Part shown: one piece after another, positions 52,927-62,581 of the stretch
How the letters are laid out: each line of letters opens with the position of its first letter
Numbering within the stretch: the stretch's first letter is position 1
Source: Nocardioides furvisabuli
GTDB lineage: Bacteria; Actinomycetota; Actinomycetes; Propionibacteriales; Nocardioidaceae
Length of the DNA stretch: 64,000 bases
Direction: 5' to 3'
Assembly (NCBI RefSeq): GCF_021083185.1
Contig: NZ_JAIGQB010000002.1
Span: forward strand, 558,001 to 622,000
Notes under the pieces: generated by a model
The model's database searches: none
Seen by the model: only the letters and a program-made list of their open reading frames with translations
What the model was told of the DNA's origin: nothing
Position numbers and translations under genes: made by a program

Positions 52927-53235
52927 CTAGTCGCGAAGCGGCTCGCCAGACGAGCCGTCGGCGTCGGGTCCGTCGCGGGTCCCGTCCTCGCGCCGGTCCT
53001 CGAGCTCGGTGGCCAGGCGCGCGAGCAGCGCGTCGACGTCGGACATCCGGTAGCCGCGCAGCGCGAGGGGGAACCGCACCCGGCGCAGGTCGCGCGCCTC
53101 CAGGGGGCGGTCCTCGGGCAGCGCGAGGTCGGGGCGGTCGTCGTACGCCGGCGCCATCGAGCCGCCGTGGCCGGAGGCCACCATCGCCACGCCGGCCATG
53201 GCGAGGACGATCAGCACCGCGAACAGCCACATCAT
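52927..53235 (-). CDS. DivIVA-domain membrane protein
   Basis: A 102-residue protein with an N-terminal membrane helix (MMWLFAVLIVLAMAGVAMVA), an acidic linker, and a DivIVA-like segment (LRRVRFPLALRGYRMSDVDA followed by LLARLATELEDRR). Such domains bind curved membrane or cell-pole complexes. It overlaps the LOG-like gene (ATGA). In mycobacteria a similar gene stands in the same neighbourhood of dapE and the TIGR00730 gene. Confidence 0.8.
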   Translation of the reverse strand: MMWLFAVLIVLAMAGVAMVASGHGGSMAPAYDDRPDLALPEDRPLEARDLRRVRFPLALRGYRMSDVDALLARLATELEDRREDGTRDGPDADGSSGEPLRD

Positions 53236-54002
53236 TCGGGACGCTCCGGCGGTGGCGTGGGGAAGCGGTCCTCGCGGGCGGCGACCATCAGCGCCACGGC
53301 CTCGTCGACGTCGTCGGTCACCACGAGCATGTCGAGGTCCGCGGCGTTGATCTTGCCCTCGGCGAGCACGGTGCCCTGCAGCCAGTCGAGCAGGCCCTGC
53401 CAGTAGGACGTGCCGATCAGCACGATCGGGAACGAGGTGACCTTCTGGGTCTGCACCAGCGTGAGCGCCTCGAAGAGCTCGTCGAAGGTGCCGAGCCCGC
53501 CGGGCAGCACCACGAAGCCCTGGGAGTACTTGACGAACATCGTCTTGCGGGCGAAGAAGTAGCGGAAGTTGATGCCCTTGTCGACCCACTGGTTGAGGCC
53601 GGACTCGAAGGGCAGCTCGATGCCGAGGCCGACGCTCACTCCCCCGGCCTCGCAGGCGCCCTTGTTGGCCGCCTCCATCGCGCCGGGTCCACCGCCGGTG
53701 ATCACTGCGAAGCCGGCCTCGGCCAGCTTGCGACCCGCCTCCTCACCGATCGCGTAGAACGGGTGATCGGCCGCGGTGCGGGCCGAGCCGAAGACAGCGA
53801 TCGCGGGCCCGAGCTCGGCGAGCGCGCCGAAGCCCTCGACGAACTCGGCCTGGATGCGCAGCACCCGCCACGGGTCGGTGTGGACCCAGTCGCTGGGCCC
53901 GCGCGAGTCGAGCAGGCGCTGGTCGGTCGTCGACCCCTCCTCGACCTGGCTGCGGCGAGTCATGACGGGACCCTTCATCCGGTCGTGGGAGCGGTCGGTC
54001 AT
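53232..54002 (-). CDS. TIGR00730 / LOG-like Rossmann-fold protein
   Basis: A 256-residue protein. GPAIAVFGSARTAADHPFYA, then TGGGPGAMEAANKGA and the PGGLGTFDELFEALTLVQT motif define the lysine-decarboxylase-like LOG family, which cleaves cytokinin-type nucleoside monophosphates (phosphoribohydrolase). Length is somewhat above the short LOG form because of a 70-residue N-terminal part. The ATG overlaps the dapE stop. Confidence 0.9.
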   Translation of the reverse strand: MTDRSHDRMKGPVMTRRSQVEEGSTTDQRLLDSRGPSDWVHTDPWRVLRIQAEFVEGFGALAELGPAIAVFGSARTAADHPFYAIGEEAGRKLAEAGFAVITGGGPGAMEAANKGACEAGGVSVGLGIELPFESGLNQWVDKGINFRYFFARKTMFVKYSQGFVVLPGGLGTFDELFEALTLVQTQKVTSFPIVLIGTSYWQGLLDWLQGTVLAEGKINAADLDMLVVTDDVDEAVALMVAAREDRFPTPPPERPE

Positions 54003-55054
54003 GCCAGCCAGTCCTTGAGCAGGCGCTCGCAGCGCTCGATGTGCTCGATCGGCACGTGCTCGTCCTGCTTGTGCGCGAACATCGGGTCGCCGGGGCCGAA
54101 GTTGACCGCCGGGATCCCGAGCTTGGTGAACTGCGCGACGTCGGTCCAGCCGAACTTCGGCGCGACCTCCCCGCCGACCACCTCGAGGAACTGCTTCGCC
54201 GCCGGGCGGTCGAGGCCGGGCATCGCACCTGCGGCGATGTCGGTCACCGTGACGTCGTACCCCTCGAAGAAGTCGCGGACGAACGCCTCGGCGTCGGCCT
54301 CGCTGCGGTCGGGGGCGAAGCGGAAGTTGACCTCGACCACGCACTCGTCCGGGATCACGTTGCCGGCGACGCCACCGCGGATGCCGGTGGCGTTGAGGCC
54401 CTCGTGGTAGATCAGGCCGTCGATCTCCGGCTCGCGCGCAACGTAGTCGTTGAGCCGCGCCAGCACCGGCCCGGCGAGGTGGATGGCGTTGACGCCCCTC
54501 CAGCTGCGCGCGCTGTGGCAGCGCTCGCCGGTGGTGCGGACGTCGACGCGCATGGTGCCCTGGCAGCCGGCCTCGACCGCGGCGTTGCTGGGCTCCATGA
54601 GGATCGCGAAGTCGGCCTCCAGCAGGTGCGGGTCGCTCTCGGTGAGCTTGCGCAGCCCGTTGTGGACCGAGTCGACCTCCTCGGCCTCGTAGAAGACGAA
54701 GGTCAGGTCGCGGTTGGGCTCGGGCACGTCGGCGGCGAGCTTCAGCATCACCGCGTCGCCGCCCTTCATGTCGCAGCTGCCGAGGCCGTGGAGGACGCCG
54801 CCCTCGAGGCGCGAGGGGAGGTTGTCGTTCAGCGGCACCGTGTCGAGGTGACCCGCGATCACGACGCGCTCGCCGCGGCCGAGCTCGGTGCGCGCCACGA
54901 TCGTGTGGCCACGCCGGGTGACGACGAGGTGCGGGAGCCCGCGCAGGGCGGCCTCGACCGCGTCGGCGATCTCCTGCTCCTCGTGGGACACCGAGGAGAT
55001 GTCGACGAGCTGCTGGGTGAGGGTGACGACGTCGGCGCCCAGGTCGATATCCAT
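53999..55054 (-). CDS. dapE: Succinyl-diaminopimelate desuccinylase
   Basis: A 351-residue M20-family zinc hydrolase that removes succinate from N-succinyl-LL-diaminopimelate in lysine/peptidoglycan precursor synthesis. Zinc ligands are in AGHLDTVPL, GSCDMKGGDAV and FYEAEEVDS (Glu-Glu), and later CHSARSWRG and FGPGDPMFAH. dapD and dapC lie within 10 kb. The ATG at 55054 is used; another ATG nine bases upstream is possible. Confidence 0.93.
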   Translation of the reverse strand: MDIDLGADVVTLTQQLVDISSVSHEEQEIADAVEAALRGLPHLVVTRRGHTIVARTELGRGERVVIAGHLDTVPLNDNLPSRLEGGVLHGLGSCDMKGGDAVMLKLAADVPEPNRDLTFVFYEAEEVDSVHNGLRKLTESDPHLLEADFAILMEPSNAAVEAGCQGTMRVDVRTTGERCHSARSWRGVNAIHLAGPVLARLNDYVAREPEIDGLIYHEGLNATGIRGGVAGNVIPDECVVEVNFRFAPDRSEADAEAFVRDFFEGYDVTVTDIAAGAMPGLDRPAAKQFLEVVGGEVAPKFGWTDVAQFTKLGIPAVNFGPGDPMFAHKQDEHVPIEHIERCERLLKDWLA

Positions 55055-55193
55055 GTCGCCCATCTTGTCAGCGTGGGCCCGGCCGACCGGATCGCCTCCC
55101 CCATCTCGGGTAGGGCCGTCCATGGCAGACCGGTCGCCGGGGCCGGCTCCTAGCGTGGCGTGCATCGACGTCCGCGACAGGAAGGCGAGTCCC

Positions 55194-55679
55194 ATGACCC
55201 TGCAGACCCCCCAGGTGCTCGGTCCCGGCGAGGGAGAGCACTGGCACTTCCTCAACACGCTGCAGACCTTGCTGGTCGGCGGCGACGACACCGACGGCGC
55301 GATGACGGCGCTCGAGTTCGAGGCCAGGCGCGGGTTCGGACCACCCCTGCACAGCCACGACCTGGAGGACGAGCTGTTCCGCGTGCTGGCAGGTGAGGTG
55401 CGCTTCGTCAGCGGCGACGTCGAGGCGGTCGTCGGTGAGGGCGCGACGGTCTTCCTGCCCAAGCAGCGCCCGCACCAGTTCCAGGTGCTCTCGCCGACCG
55501 CGCGCGTCTTCCAGGTCACCACCCCGGCCCAGTTCGACGACTTCGTCCGGACGCTCGGGGAGCCTGCGGAGGCGCCCGGGCTGCCCGAACCGACCGAGGT
55601 CGACGGAGAGCGGGTCGCACAGGTGTGCGCCCAGTTCCAGATCCAGGTGCTCGGTCCGCCACCGCCGCCGCTCGACTGA
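55194..55679 (+). CDS. Cupin-domain protein
   Basis: A 161-residue single-domain cupin. The metal-binding motifs GPPLHSHDLEDELFRVLAGE and PKQRPHQFQV provide the usual His/His/Glu/His set. A Pro-rich end (LGPPPPPLD) follows. Function (dioxygenase, isomerase or sugar binding) cannot be told. ATG follows AGGAAGGCGAGTCCC. Confidence 0.85.
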   Translation: MTLQTPQVLGPGEGEHWHFLNTLQTLLVGGDDTDGAMTALEFEARRGFGPPLHSHDLEDELFRVLAGEVRFVSGDVEAVVGEGATVFLPKQRPHQFQVLSPTARVFQVTTPAQFDDFVRTLGEPAEAPGLPEPTEVDGERVAQVCAQFQIQVLGPPPPPLD

Positions 55680-55693
55680 GTCCGGCCGGCTCA
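55675..55693. terminator. Short hairpin between cupin and ileS ends
   Basis: CTGAG and CTCAG pair around a GC-rich loop and overlap both stop codons of the convergent genes. Weak. Confidence 0.4.
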
Positions 55694-58600
55694 GGCCTTG
55701 GTGACCCCCACCGACACCTCGCTGGCGTCGGCGTACGCCACGCTGGCGGCGAGCGTCTCCTCCGCGATCAGGGCCTCGTGGGTCCGGGCGGCGGCGAGCG
55801 TCTCCTCCGGGCCGGCGAGGGTGAGCGAGATGCGGTCGCTCACCTGGAGCCCGGCGTCCTTGCGGGCCTGCTGGACCGCACGCACCAGGTCGCGGGCGGT
55901 GCCCTCGGCCTCGAGCTCCGGCGTCACCGCGGTGTCGAGGACGACGAAGCCACCGCGCGGCAGCATGCCGATGACGGTGTCGTCCGCGGAGGTGCCGGCG
56001 ACGGTCTCCAGGGCGTACTCCCCCGCGACGAGCGCGAGCCCGCCGGCGGTGACGGTGCCGTCCTCGGCCACCGACCAGTCGCCGGACTTCGAGCCCTTGA
56101 TGGCGAGCTGGACGTCCTTGCCCAGGCGCGGGCCGGCCGCGCGGGCGTTGACGGTGAGGCGCTGCGAGACGCCGTACGCCGCCGCCTCGGGCGCGTCGGT
56201 CGCGAACAGCTCGACGCCCTTGAGGTTCAGCTCGTCGGCCACCAGCGACTCGAAGCCGGTGAGGTCGGCCTCGGTGACCACCGTCAGGCGCGAGAGCGGC
56301 AGGCGGTTGCGGAGGTTCGCGGCCTTGCGCAGCGCCGAGCCCGCCGAGCAGACGTCGCGGACGGTGTCCATCGAGGCGACCAGCGCCTCGTCGGCCGGCA
56401 GGTCGTCAGCGGCGGGCCAGTCGGCCAGGTGCACCGAGCGCTCGCCGGTGAGGCCGCGCCAGACCTCCTCGGTCGTCAGCGGCATCAGCGGCGCGGTGAC
56501 CCGGCAGACGACCTCGAGCACGGTGTAGAGGGTGTCGAAGGCGTCGGCGTCCTCGTCCCAGAAACGCTCACGGGAGCGCCGGATGTACCAGTTGGTCAGC
56601 ACGTCGAGGAAGCTGCGCGTGGAGTCGCACGCAGCAGCGACCTCGTAGTTGTCGAGCTGGTCGGTCATCGCGGCGACGTAGTCGCGCAGCTTGGCCAGGA
56701 TGTAGCGGTCGATCGGGTGCGCGCTGTCGGTGCGCCACGTCGCCTCGTGACCGGCGCCGCCACCCGCCGCGTTGGCGTACAGGGTGAAGAATGACCAGCT
56801 GTTCCACAGCGGGATCAGCACCTGCCGCACCGAGTCGCGGATGCCCTGCTCGGTGACGACGAGGTTGCCGCCGCGCAGGATCGGGCTCGACATGAGGAAC
56901 CAGCGCATCGCGTCGGCGCCGTCGCGGTCGAAGACCTCGCGGACGTCGGGGTAGTTGCGCAGGGACTTCGACATCTTCTGGCCGTCGTTGCCCAGGACGA
57001 TGCCGTGGCTCAGGCAGGTCGAGAACGCGGGTCGGTCGAAGATCGCGCCGGCCAGGACGTGCATCGTGTAGAACCAGCCGCGGGTCTGGCCGATGTACTC
57101 GACGATGAAGTCGCCGGGGAAGTGGTGGTCGAACCAGTCCTTGTTCTCGAACGGGTAGTGCACCTGCGCGAAGCTCATGGAGCCCGAGTCGAACCACACG
57201 TCGAGGACGTCGGTGACGCGGCGCATCGTGGACTTGCCCGTCGGGTCGTCCGGGTTGGGACGCGTCAGCTCGTCGACGAACGGGCGGTGGAGGTCGGGGT
57301 TGCCGTCCTTGTCCCGCGGCAGCGTCCCGAAGTCGCGCTCGATCTCCTCGAACGAGCCGTAGACGTCGAGGCGCGGGTAGTGCTCGTCGTCGGACTTCCA
57401 CACCGGGACGGGGCTTCCCCAGAACCGGTTGCGGGTGATCGACCAGTCGCGGGCGTTCTCCAGCCACTTGCCGAACTGGCCGTCCTTGATGTGGTCGGGC
57501 ACCCAGCGGATGTCCTGGTTGAGCGCCATGAGCCGCTCCTTGACCTTGGTCACCTCGACGAACCACGACGAGACGCCCTTGTAGATCAGGGGCTGCCGGC
57601 AGCGCCAGCAGTGCGGGTAGGAGTGGTCGTAGGTCTCGCGGCGGACGAGCACGGTGCCGGGGGTGACGCTTCCCGTCTCGCCGTCACCCTTGGTCGATGC
57701 CTTGAGGTGGTCGATCACGTGCAGGTTGGCGTCGAAGACCTGCATGCCCTCGTAGTCGGTGACCGGGAAGGTGAACCGCCCGTCCTTGCCGACCGGCATG
57801 ACCGCCTCGATGCCCTCGCGGTCGGTGACGACCTTGTCGTCCTCACCGAAGGCGCCGGCGGTGTGCACCAACCCGGTGCCGTCCGTGGTCGTGACGAACT
57901 CGGCGGGCACGAGGCGGAAGGCGCGCTCGTGGCCGGCGTAGTAGCTGAACGGGGGGGCGTACTCCAGGCCGACGAGGTCGGCGCCCGTCCCGCGCCAGCT
58001 GACCTCGGGCGACTCCCCCAGCTCACGGGCGTACGACGCCAGGCGGGCCTCGGCGACGAGGTAGCGCTCGGGGCTGCCGGTGGGGCCGTCGGAGGTGACG
58101 ACGACGTAGTCGATGTCCTCGCCGACCATGACCGCGAGGTTGGACGGCAGCGTCCACGGCGTCGTCGTCCAGACGAGGACCTTCACGCCCCTGAACGGGC
58201 CGTCCGTGGTGACGTCGTAGCCGACGGTGACGGCCGGGTCCTGACGCATCTGGTAGACGTCGTCGTCCATGCGGAGCTCGTGGTTGGACAGCGGCGTCTC
58301 GTCCTGCCAGCAGTAGGGCAGCACGCGGAAGCCCTCGTAGACCAGCCCCTTGTCGTGCAGCTGCTTGAAGGCCCAGATGACCGACTCCATGAACTCGGGG
58401 TTCATGGTGCGGTAGTCGTTGTCGAAGTCGACCCACCGCGCCTGGCGGGTGACGTAGTCGCGCCACTCGCCGGTGTACTTCAGCACGCTCTGGCGGCACG
58501 CCTCGTTGAACTTCTCGATGCCGAGCTCGACGATCTCGTCGGTGGTCTTGATGCCGTTGAGGCGCATCGCCTCCAGCTCGGCGGGCAGGCCGTGGGTGTC

Positions 58601-58894
58601 CCAGCCGAAGCGGCGCTCGACGCGCTTGCCGCGCATCGTCTGGTAGCGCGGGACGAGGTCCTTGACGTAGCCGGTGAGCAAGTGGCCGTAATGCGGCAGG
58701 CCGTTGGCGAAGGGCGGGCCGTCGTAGAAGACGAACTCGTTGCCGCCGTCGGCCCCGGCCTCGCGCTGCTCGACGCTCGCGCGGAAGGTGTCGTCGGCCT
58801 CCCAGTAGGCCAGCACGGCCTCCTCGATCTCGGGGAAGCGGGGGCTGCTCGCGACGGTCGTGGCGTCGGTGTGCGAGACCTTGGGGTAGGCCAT
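55691..58894 (-). CDS. ileS: Isoleucyl-tRNA synthetase
   Basis: A 1067-residue class I aminoacyl-tRNA synthetase. The HIGH-type motif is [17 protein letters not shown] near residue 70, the editing domain (about 200-400) includes [18 protein letters not shown], and the KMSKS loop is [13 protein letters not shown] near 630. The length and sequence fit the eukaryote-like form usual in actinobacteria (often mupirocin tolerant). The N-terminus [14 protein letters not shown] is placed directly after a T-box leader. Confidence 0.96.
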   Translation of the reverse strand: MAYPKVSHTDATTVASSPRFPEIEEAVLAYWEADDTFRASVEQREAGADGGNEFVFYDGPPFANGLPHYGHLLTGYVKDLVPRYQTMRGKRVERRFGWDTHGLPAELEAMRLNGIKTTDEIVELGIEKFNEACRQSVLKYTGEWRDYVTRQARWVDFDNDYRTMNPEFMESVIWAFKQLHDKGLVYEGFRVLPYCWQDETPLSNHELRMDDDVYQMRQDPAVTVGYDVTTDGPFRGVKVLVWTTTPWTLPSNLAVMVGEDIDYVVVTSDGPTGSPERYLVAEARLASYARELGESPEVSWRGTGADLVGLEYAPPFSYYAGHERAFRLVPAEFVTTTDGTGLVHTAGAFGEDDKVVTDREGIEAVMPVGKDGRFTFPVTDYEGMQVFDANLHVIDHLKASTKGDGETGSVTPGTVLVRRETYDHSYPHCWRCRQPLIYKGVSSWFVEVTKVKERLMALNQDIRWVPDHIKDGQFGKWLENARDWSITRNRFWGSPVPVWKSDDEHYPRLDVYGSFEEIERDFGTLPRDKDGNPDLHRPFVDELTRPNPDDPTGKSTMRRVTDVLDVWFDSGSMSFAQVHYPFENKDWFDHHFPGDFIVEYIGQTRGWFYTMHVLAGAIFDRPAFSTCLSHGIVLGNDGQKMSKSLRNYPDVREVFDRDGADAMRWFLMSSPILRGGNLVVTEQGIRDSVRQVLIPLWNSWSFFTLYANAAGGGAGHEATWRTDSAHPIDRYILAKLRDYVAAMTDQLDNYEVAAACDSTRSFLDVLTNWYIRRSRERFWDEDADAFDTLYTVLEVVCRVTAPLMPLTTEEVWRGLTGERSVHLADWPAADDLPADEALVASMDTVRDVCSAGSALRKAANLRNRLPLSRLTVVTEADLTGFESLVADELNLKGVELFATDAPEAAAYGVSQRLTVNARAAGPRLGKDVQLAIKGSKSGDWSVAEDGTVTAGGLALVAGEYALETVAGTSADDTVIGMLPRGGFVVLDTAVTPELEAEGTARDLVRAVQQARKDAGLQVSDRISLTLAGPEETLAAARTHEALIAEETLAASVAYADASEVSVGVTKA

Positions 58895-58904
58895 CTGGGG
58901 TGCT

Positions 58905-59125
58905 CCTCGCGGTGCGTCGTACGTCTCGGGTCTTCACCACGAGGACGATCTGCAGACCGCGGTACCACCTCGCTTGCCGCTCCCCGGCGGGGAGACGACC
59001 GCTCGTTCCGGCTGTGTCGGGCCGCACCCGTCGGGGTCTAGTGAGGTGGCGGCCGGATCGCCGTACCCGTTCTTCCCGAGGCTCGCCGCTGATGACGGCT
59101 CAGACGCCTGCGGCGATCGTACGGC
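58905..59125 (-). promoter_or_regulatory. T-box leader of ileS
   Basis: The minus strand carries AGGTGGTACCGCGG (58957-58970), the conserved T-box that pairs with uncharged tRNA. Upstream are a stem-rich region (59000-59125) with a GTCATCAGC loop that could present the Ile codon ATC. Downstream a GAGGAGCACCCC ribosome site lies close to the ATG, as in translation-controlling actinobacterial T-boxes. There is no terminator-like T run, supporting translational rather than transcriptional control. Confidence 0.88.
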
Positions 59126-59146
59126 GTGTGCTCGGGCACGCGCGAA

Positions 59147-59632
59147 TCAGTTGCCGAAGTGGCCCAGCACCCGTGCCTCCAGCTCGAGCGCCGCCTCGCG
59201 CAGGCCGGCACGCTGAATCTCCACGTAGCCGGCCTCGACGCCGACGGGCACGTCGGTGTGGAAGCGCTGGGTCAGCCGGCAGGAGTGCTCGCCGGTCGGC
59301 TCGACGTCGAGACGTCCGCCGCTGGGGAGCGCAGCCGTCAGGGTGCGGGTCGTCGCCATCCGCCCGGGCTCCAGGGCGACCACCTCGAGCGCGGTCAGCT
59401 GGCGCTCAGGACCGGTGCGGTGCATCGACACCTGGACCTCCCCCACCTGGCCGTCGGGGGTGCCGGGCAGCGTGCCGGCGTAGGTCACGTCCGGCTCGAT
59501 GACGTAGAGGGACTGCGGGTCCCACATGAAGTCCCACACCTCCTCCGCGCTGCGCGGCACCTCGAAGGTGACCGACTCCTCCACCCGGACCGGGCTGTCC
59601 AGCACACGGATCCAGCGTCGACGCGTCCTCAT
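59147..59632 (-). CDS. SRPBCC (DUF2505-like) family protein
   Basis: A 161-residue protein (MRTRRRWIRVLDSPVRVEES). EVPRSAEEVWDFMWDPQSLY, the beta-sheet and the C-terminal helix YVEIQRAGLREAALELEARV match the polyketide-cyclase/START-like fold that binds hydrophobic ligands. Ligand unknown. It follows the ileS leader on the same strand. Confidence 0.75.
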   Translation of the reverse strand: MRTRRRWIRVLDSPVRVEESVTFEVPRSAEEVWDFMWDPQSLYVIEPDVTYAGTLPGTPDGQVGEVQVSMHRTGPERQLTALEVVALEPGRMATTRTLTAALPSGGRLDVEPTGEHSCRLTQRFHTDVPVGVEAGYVEIQRAGLREAALELEARVLGHFGN

Positions 59633-59700
59633 GGTCCGAGTCTCGCGCACGCCTGCGGCTGGCGTGCGGGAACGTGGGCGGTGGGGTCCCGGCGGTAGGT

Positions 59701-59795
59701 GGTAGTCCACCGGGATCTGGTTGCTCGGTCGGGGTAGTCCACCGGGATCTGGTCGCTCCGGGTCCCCCAACCCAGCCAGTTCCCGGTGGACTACC
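59701..59795. repeat. REP-like repeat cluster 1
   Basis: Three copies of a 20-base unit with consensus GGTAGTCCACCGGGATCTGG: direct at 59701 and 59733, inverted at 59776-59795. The outer copies can form a hairpin. The same unit recurs on the other side of the next gene (60948-61032). It occupies the 59633-59836 gap. Confidence 0.85.
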
Positions 59796-59836
59796 CCGAC
59801 GTGACGGAGAGGGTCGCTGCCCGAACGACGAGCCCG

Positions 59837-60874
59837 TCAGGCCGTACGCCGGTAACCCAGCAGGCGCTCACGCTCGAGGCCCGGCAGAGCCCGACGGCGC
59901 TCGACCGTGTGGGTCGGTGTCCACCAGGTCGGCGGCTCGATCCGCCACCGTCGCGGGGCCGTCCGGGCGCTGGCTCGTCCCGCGGCTTCCAGGAGCCGGC
60001 GGGTGAAGTCGTCGATCTCGCCCCAGTCGGTGACGAGCATGGTCACCCTCTCGAGGCCGAGGTCGCGGTAGGAGGCGTCCTTGTTCACGTCGGCGGCCGT
60101 CCCGGCGAGCGAGATGTGGTCGGAGCCGTTGTACTGCGCGACGAGTCCCAGCTCGGGATCGATAAGGTCGGGCGTGCCGACATGGCGGCCCTCGAGCGTG
60201 AAGACCGGCGCGTTGCACAGAGGGCGAAGGAGCCCGGCCCGCATCGTCCAGACACCCCGCATCGCCGTCTCCTTCGGTGACCACGAGTTCTCCTCGCCCA
60301 GGACGAGGGCGTCGCGTGCCTGCTGGATCCCGGTCACCGGCCCCAGCGTCGCGACGTACGCCGTCACCTCTGCGAGGCTGACGAGGTCGGAGTAGCACGC
60401 CATGTCGAGCGCGACCACGGCCTCACCCAGCGTGTCGGCGTACCTCATCTCGTGGACCACCGACCGCACGGGAAGCGTGACGGGGACGCCGTCGACGGTC
60501 GTGATCTGGTCCGGGTGGAGGAACTCCTGGCTGACCATCGCTCCCGTCGGCGCCGCCCGGTCTCTGCGTGCCAGCAGTGGCACGTCACGCCGGCCGGTCT
60601 GCCCGTCGGTGCCCTCGAACCACGCCGCGCCCTGCCAGCGGAGCGCGGCCCACCCCGTCACCGCCTCGTCGGCGCGGAGGACGGCGGCCGCCTCGACGAT
60701 TCGTTGATCCGGAGTGACGTCGACCGCAGCCGGGACGTACAAGCCCTGGCTCGTCCTGCGCCATTGCGGCCCGCGAGCCTGACCGTGCGTGGGGCCCTCG
60801 CTCCCCGACGCGTCCGGGCGGACCGGACCGACCAGGCCGGGTCGTCGACGGTGAAAAGGTCTCGGGACGAACAC
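59837..60874 (-). CDS. AbiEi/DUF559-like protein with degenerate nuclease motif
   Basis: A 345-residue protein. The N-terminal part (WRRTSQGLYVPAAVDVTPDQ and VTGWAALRWQGAAWFEG) resembles AbiEi-type winged-helix domains. The C-terminal part has TPDLIDPELGLVAQYNGSDH, which fits the Vsr/DUF559 endonuclease core. In many relatives the block reads EYDG or EFDG; here it is QYNG, so a catalytic acidic residue may be missing. Many actinobacteria hold several such genes. It is bracketed by two clusters of the same REP-like repeat. The GTG start follows GGAAGG. Confidence 0.65.
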   Translation of the reverse strand: MFVPRPFHRRRPGLVGPVRPDASGSEGPTHGQARGPQWRRTSQGLYVPAAVDVTPDQRIVEAAAVLRADEAVTGWAALRWQGAAWFEGTDGQTGRRDVPLLARRDRAAPTGAMVSQEFLHPDQITTVDGVPVTLPVRSVVHEMRYADTLGEAVVALDMACYSDLVSLAEVTAYVATLGPVTGIQQARDALVLGEENSWSPKETAMRGVWTMRAGLLRPLCNAPVFTLEGRHVGTPDLIDPELGLVAQYNGSDHISLAGTAADVNKDASYRDLGLERVTMLVTDWGEIDDFTRRLLEAAGRASARTAPRRWRIEPPTWWTPTHTVERRRALPGLERERLLGYRRTA

Positions 60875-60947
60875 GACGGAAGCCTTCCCGCCTCGCGTCC
60901 GCCCAGCAGGTCATCCACAGGGCAGTTCTTCGAGCTGAGACCGTCGG

Positions 60948-61032
60948 GGTAGTCCACCGGCATGTGGTCCTCGGAATGCCTCCGGGACGACCATTTCCCG
61001 GTGGACTACCAGCCAGATCCCGGTGGACTACC
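60948..61032. repeat. REP-like repeat cluster 2
   Basis: Three further copies of the 20-base unit: direct at 60948, inverted at 60990-61010 and 61013-61032. The first and second form a 63-base palindrome. Together with cluster 1 they flank a single gene in opposite orientations. The gap 60875-61060 holds nothing else. Confidence 0.85.
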
Positions 61033-61060
61033 CCACGAGCCGTGCGCTTGGCTGACCTCC

Positions 61061-61606
61061 ATGGCGAACCCCGGGTACGACGGCATGTGGCTCCCGACCG
61101 ACCAGGACCCCCGGATGCAGATGGGGCCCACCCGCGGGGAGCGGGAGTGCCTGGTGGGCTACCTCGAGCACTACCGCCAGACGCTGGCGCTCAAGTGCGA
61201 CGGCCTCGACGCCGCGCAGCTGGCGACGAAGGCGGTGCCGCCGTCGAGCATCTCGCTGCTCGGGCTGGTGCGACACATGGCGCGGGTCGAGCACAGCTGG
61301 TTCCGCCGGGTGGTCGAGGCCCGGATGGACGTCCCCCGACTGTTCCAGGACGAGGCCGAGGACGCCGGCTTCGCCTTCCCCGAGGCCGACGACGAGCTGG
61401 TGCGCGAGTCACACGCGCTGTGGCAGGAGGAGATCGCCCACGCCCGAGAGGTCCTCGAACGCACCGACCTCGACGCGATCGTCGACGTGCACGGTGATCC
61501 TGTCGAGGTGCGCGACATCGTGGTCCACATGATCGAGGAGTACGCCCGCCACTGCGGGCACGCCGACCTCGTGCGCGAGTGCGTCGACGGCCGCGCCGGG
61601 CAGTAG
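61061..61606 (+). CDS. DinB-family (DUF664-like) protein
   Basis: A 181-residue four-helix protein. [20 protein letters not shown] and [20 protein letters not shown] carry the three His (one in HMARVEH, two near CGHAD) of DinB-type metal sites. In actinobacteria many of these are mycothiol-dependent S-transferases. Substrate unknown. ATG at 61061 lies right after repeat cluster 2. Confidence 0.85.
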   Translation: MANPGYDGMWLPTDQDPRMQMGPTRGERECLVGYLEHYRQTLALKCDGLDAAQLATKAVPPSSISLLGLVRHMARVEHSWFRRVVEARMDVPRLFQDEAEDAGFAFPEADDELVRESHALWQEEIAHAREVLERTDLDAIVDVHGDPVEVRDIVVHMIEEYARHCGHADLVRECVDGRAGQ

Positions 61607-61649
61607 CCCTCCGCCCGGCCGGGTGGGGCCGCTTCCGTACCCTTGCCGC

Positions 61650-62579
61650 GTGACTGCTGCTTCCGGCTACGGCCTCGCGACCCTGCACGGCGACACCGTC
61701 CTCGACGTGTGGTTCCCCTCCCCCGTCCTCGGCGCGACCGGGAGTGCGGTGCCTGCGGAGCTCGCCGCGCTCGAGGGGGACGACGAGGCCCGCGGAGTAC
61801 GCCGTGAGGTGCGCCTGGTCGAGATCGCCGACCTCGACGACGCCCCGGCCACGACCGAGGACGTGTGGCTGCGGCTGCACCTGCTCTCGACCCGGCTGGT
61901 CAAGCCGCACGGCATGTCGATGGACGGCGTCTTCGGACTGCTCACCAACGTGGTGTGGACCTCCGCCGGCCCCTGCGCGGTCGAGGGCTTCGAGACGACC
62001 CGCGCCCGGCTCCGCGCCACCGGCCAGCACGTCACCGTCCTCGGGGTCGACAAGTTCCCACGCCTGGTCGACTACGTCGTGCCCAGCGGCGTACGCATCG
62101 CCGACGCGGACCGCGTCCGGCTGGGCGCCCACCTCGCCGAGGGCACCACCGTCATGCACGAGGGCTTCGTCAACTTCAACGCCGGCACCCTCGGCGCGTC
62201 GATGGTCGAGGGTCGCATCTCCGCCGGCGTGGTCGTCGGCGACGGCTCGGACGTCGGCGGCGGGGCCTCGATCATGGGCACGCTGTCGGGAGGCGGCAAG
62301 GAGGTCATCTCCGTCGGTGAGCGCTGCCTGCTCGGTGCCAACGCCGGCATCGGCATCTCCCTCGGCGACGACTGCGTCGTCGAGGCCGGTTGCTACGTCA
62401 CCGCCGGCACCAAGGTCACCGTCAGCGACGTCGACGGCACGTCGCAGGTGGTCAAGGCGGCCATGCTCTCGGGGGTCGACAACATCCTCTTCCGTCGCAA
62501 CTCGGTCAGCGGCGCCATCGAGGCAGTGCCGTGGAAGGGCGACGGGATCGCCCTCAACGCGGCCCTGCACGCCAACTAG
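61650..62579 (+). CDS. dapD: Tetrahydrodipicolinate N-succinyltransferase
   Basis: A 309-residue acyltransferase of lysine/diaminopimelate synthesis. An N-terminal alpha/beta domain is followed by a left-handed beta-helix of hexapeptide repeats (about 150-270): [40 protein letters not shown] and [20 protein letters not shown]. The sequence is typical of the actinobacterial DapD type. GTG start at 61650. The other dap genes (dapC, dapE) flank it on either side. Confidence 0.95.
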   Translation: MTAASGYGLATLHGDTVLDVWFPSPVLGATGSAVPAELAALEGDDEARGVRREVRLVEIADLDDAPATTEDVWLRLHLLSTRLVKPHGMSMDGVFGLLTNVVWTSAGPCAVEGFETTRARLRATGQHVTVLGVDKFPRLVDYVVPSGVRIADADRVRLGAHLAEGTTVMHEGFVNFNAGTLGASMVEGRISAGVVVGDGSDVGGGASIMGTLSGGGKEVISVGERCLLGANAGIGISLGDDCVVEAGCYVTAGTKVTVSDVDGTSQVVKAAMLSGVDNILFRRNSVSGAIEAVPWKGDGIALNAALHAN

Positions 62580-62581
62580 CC

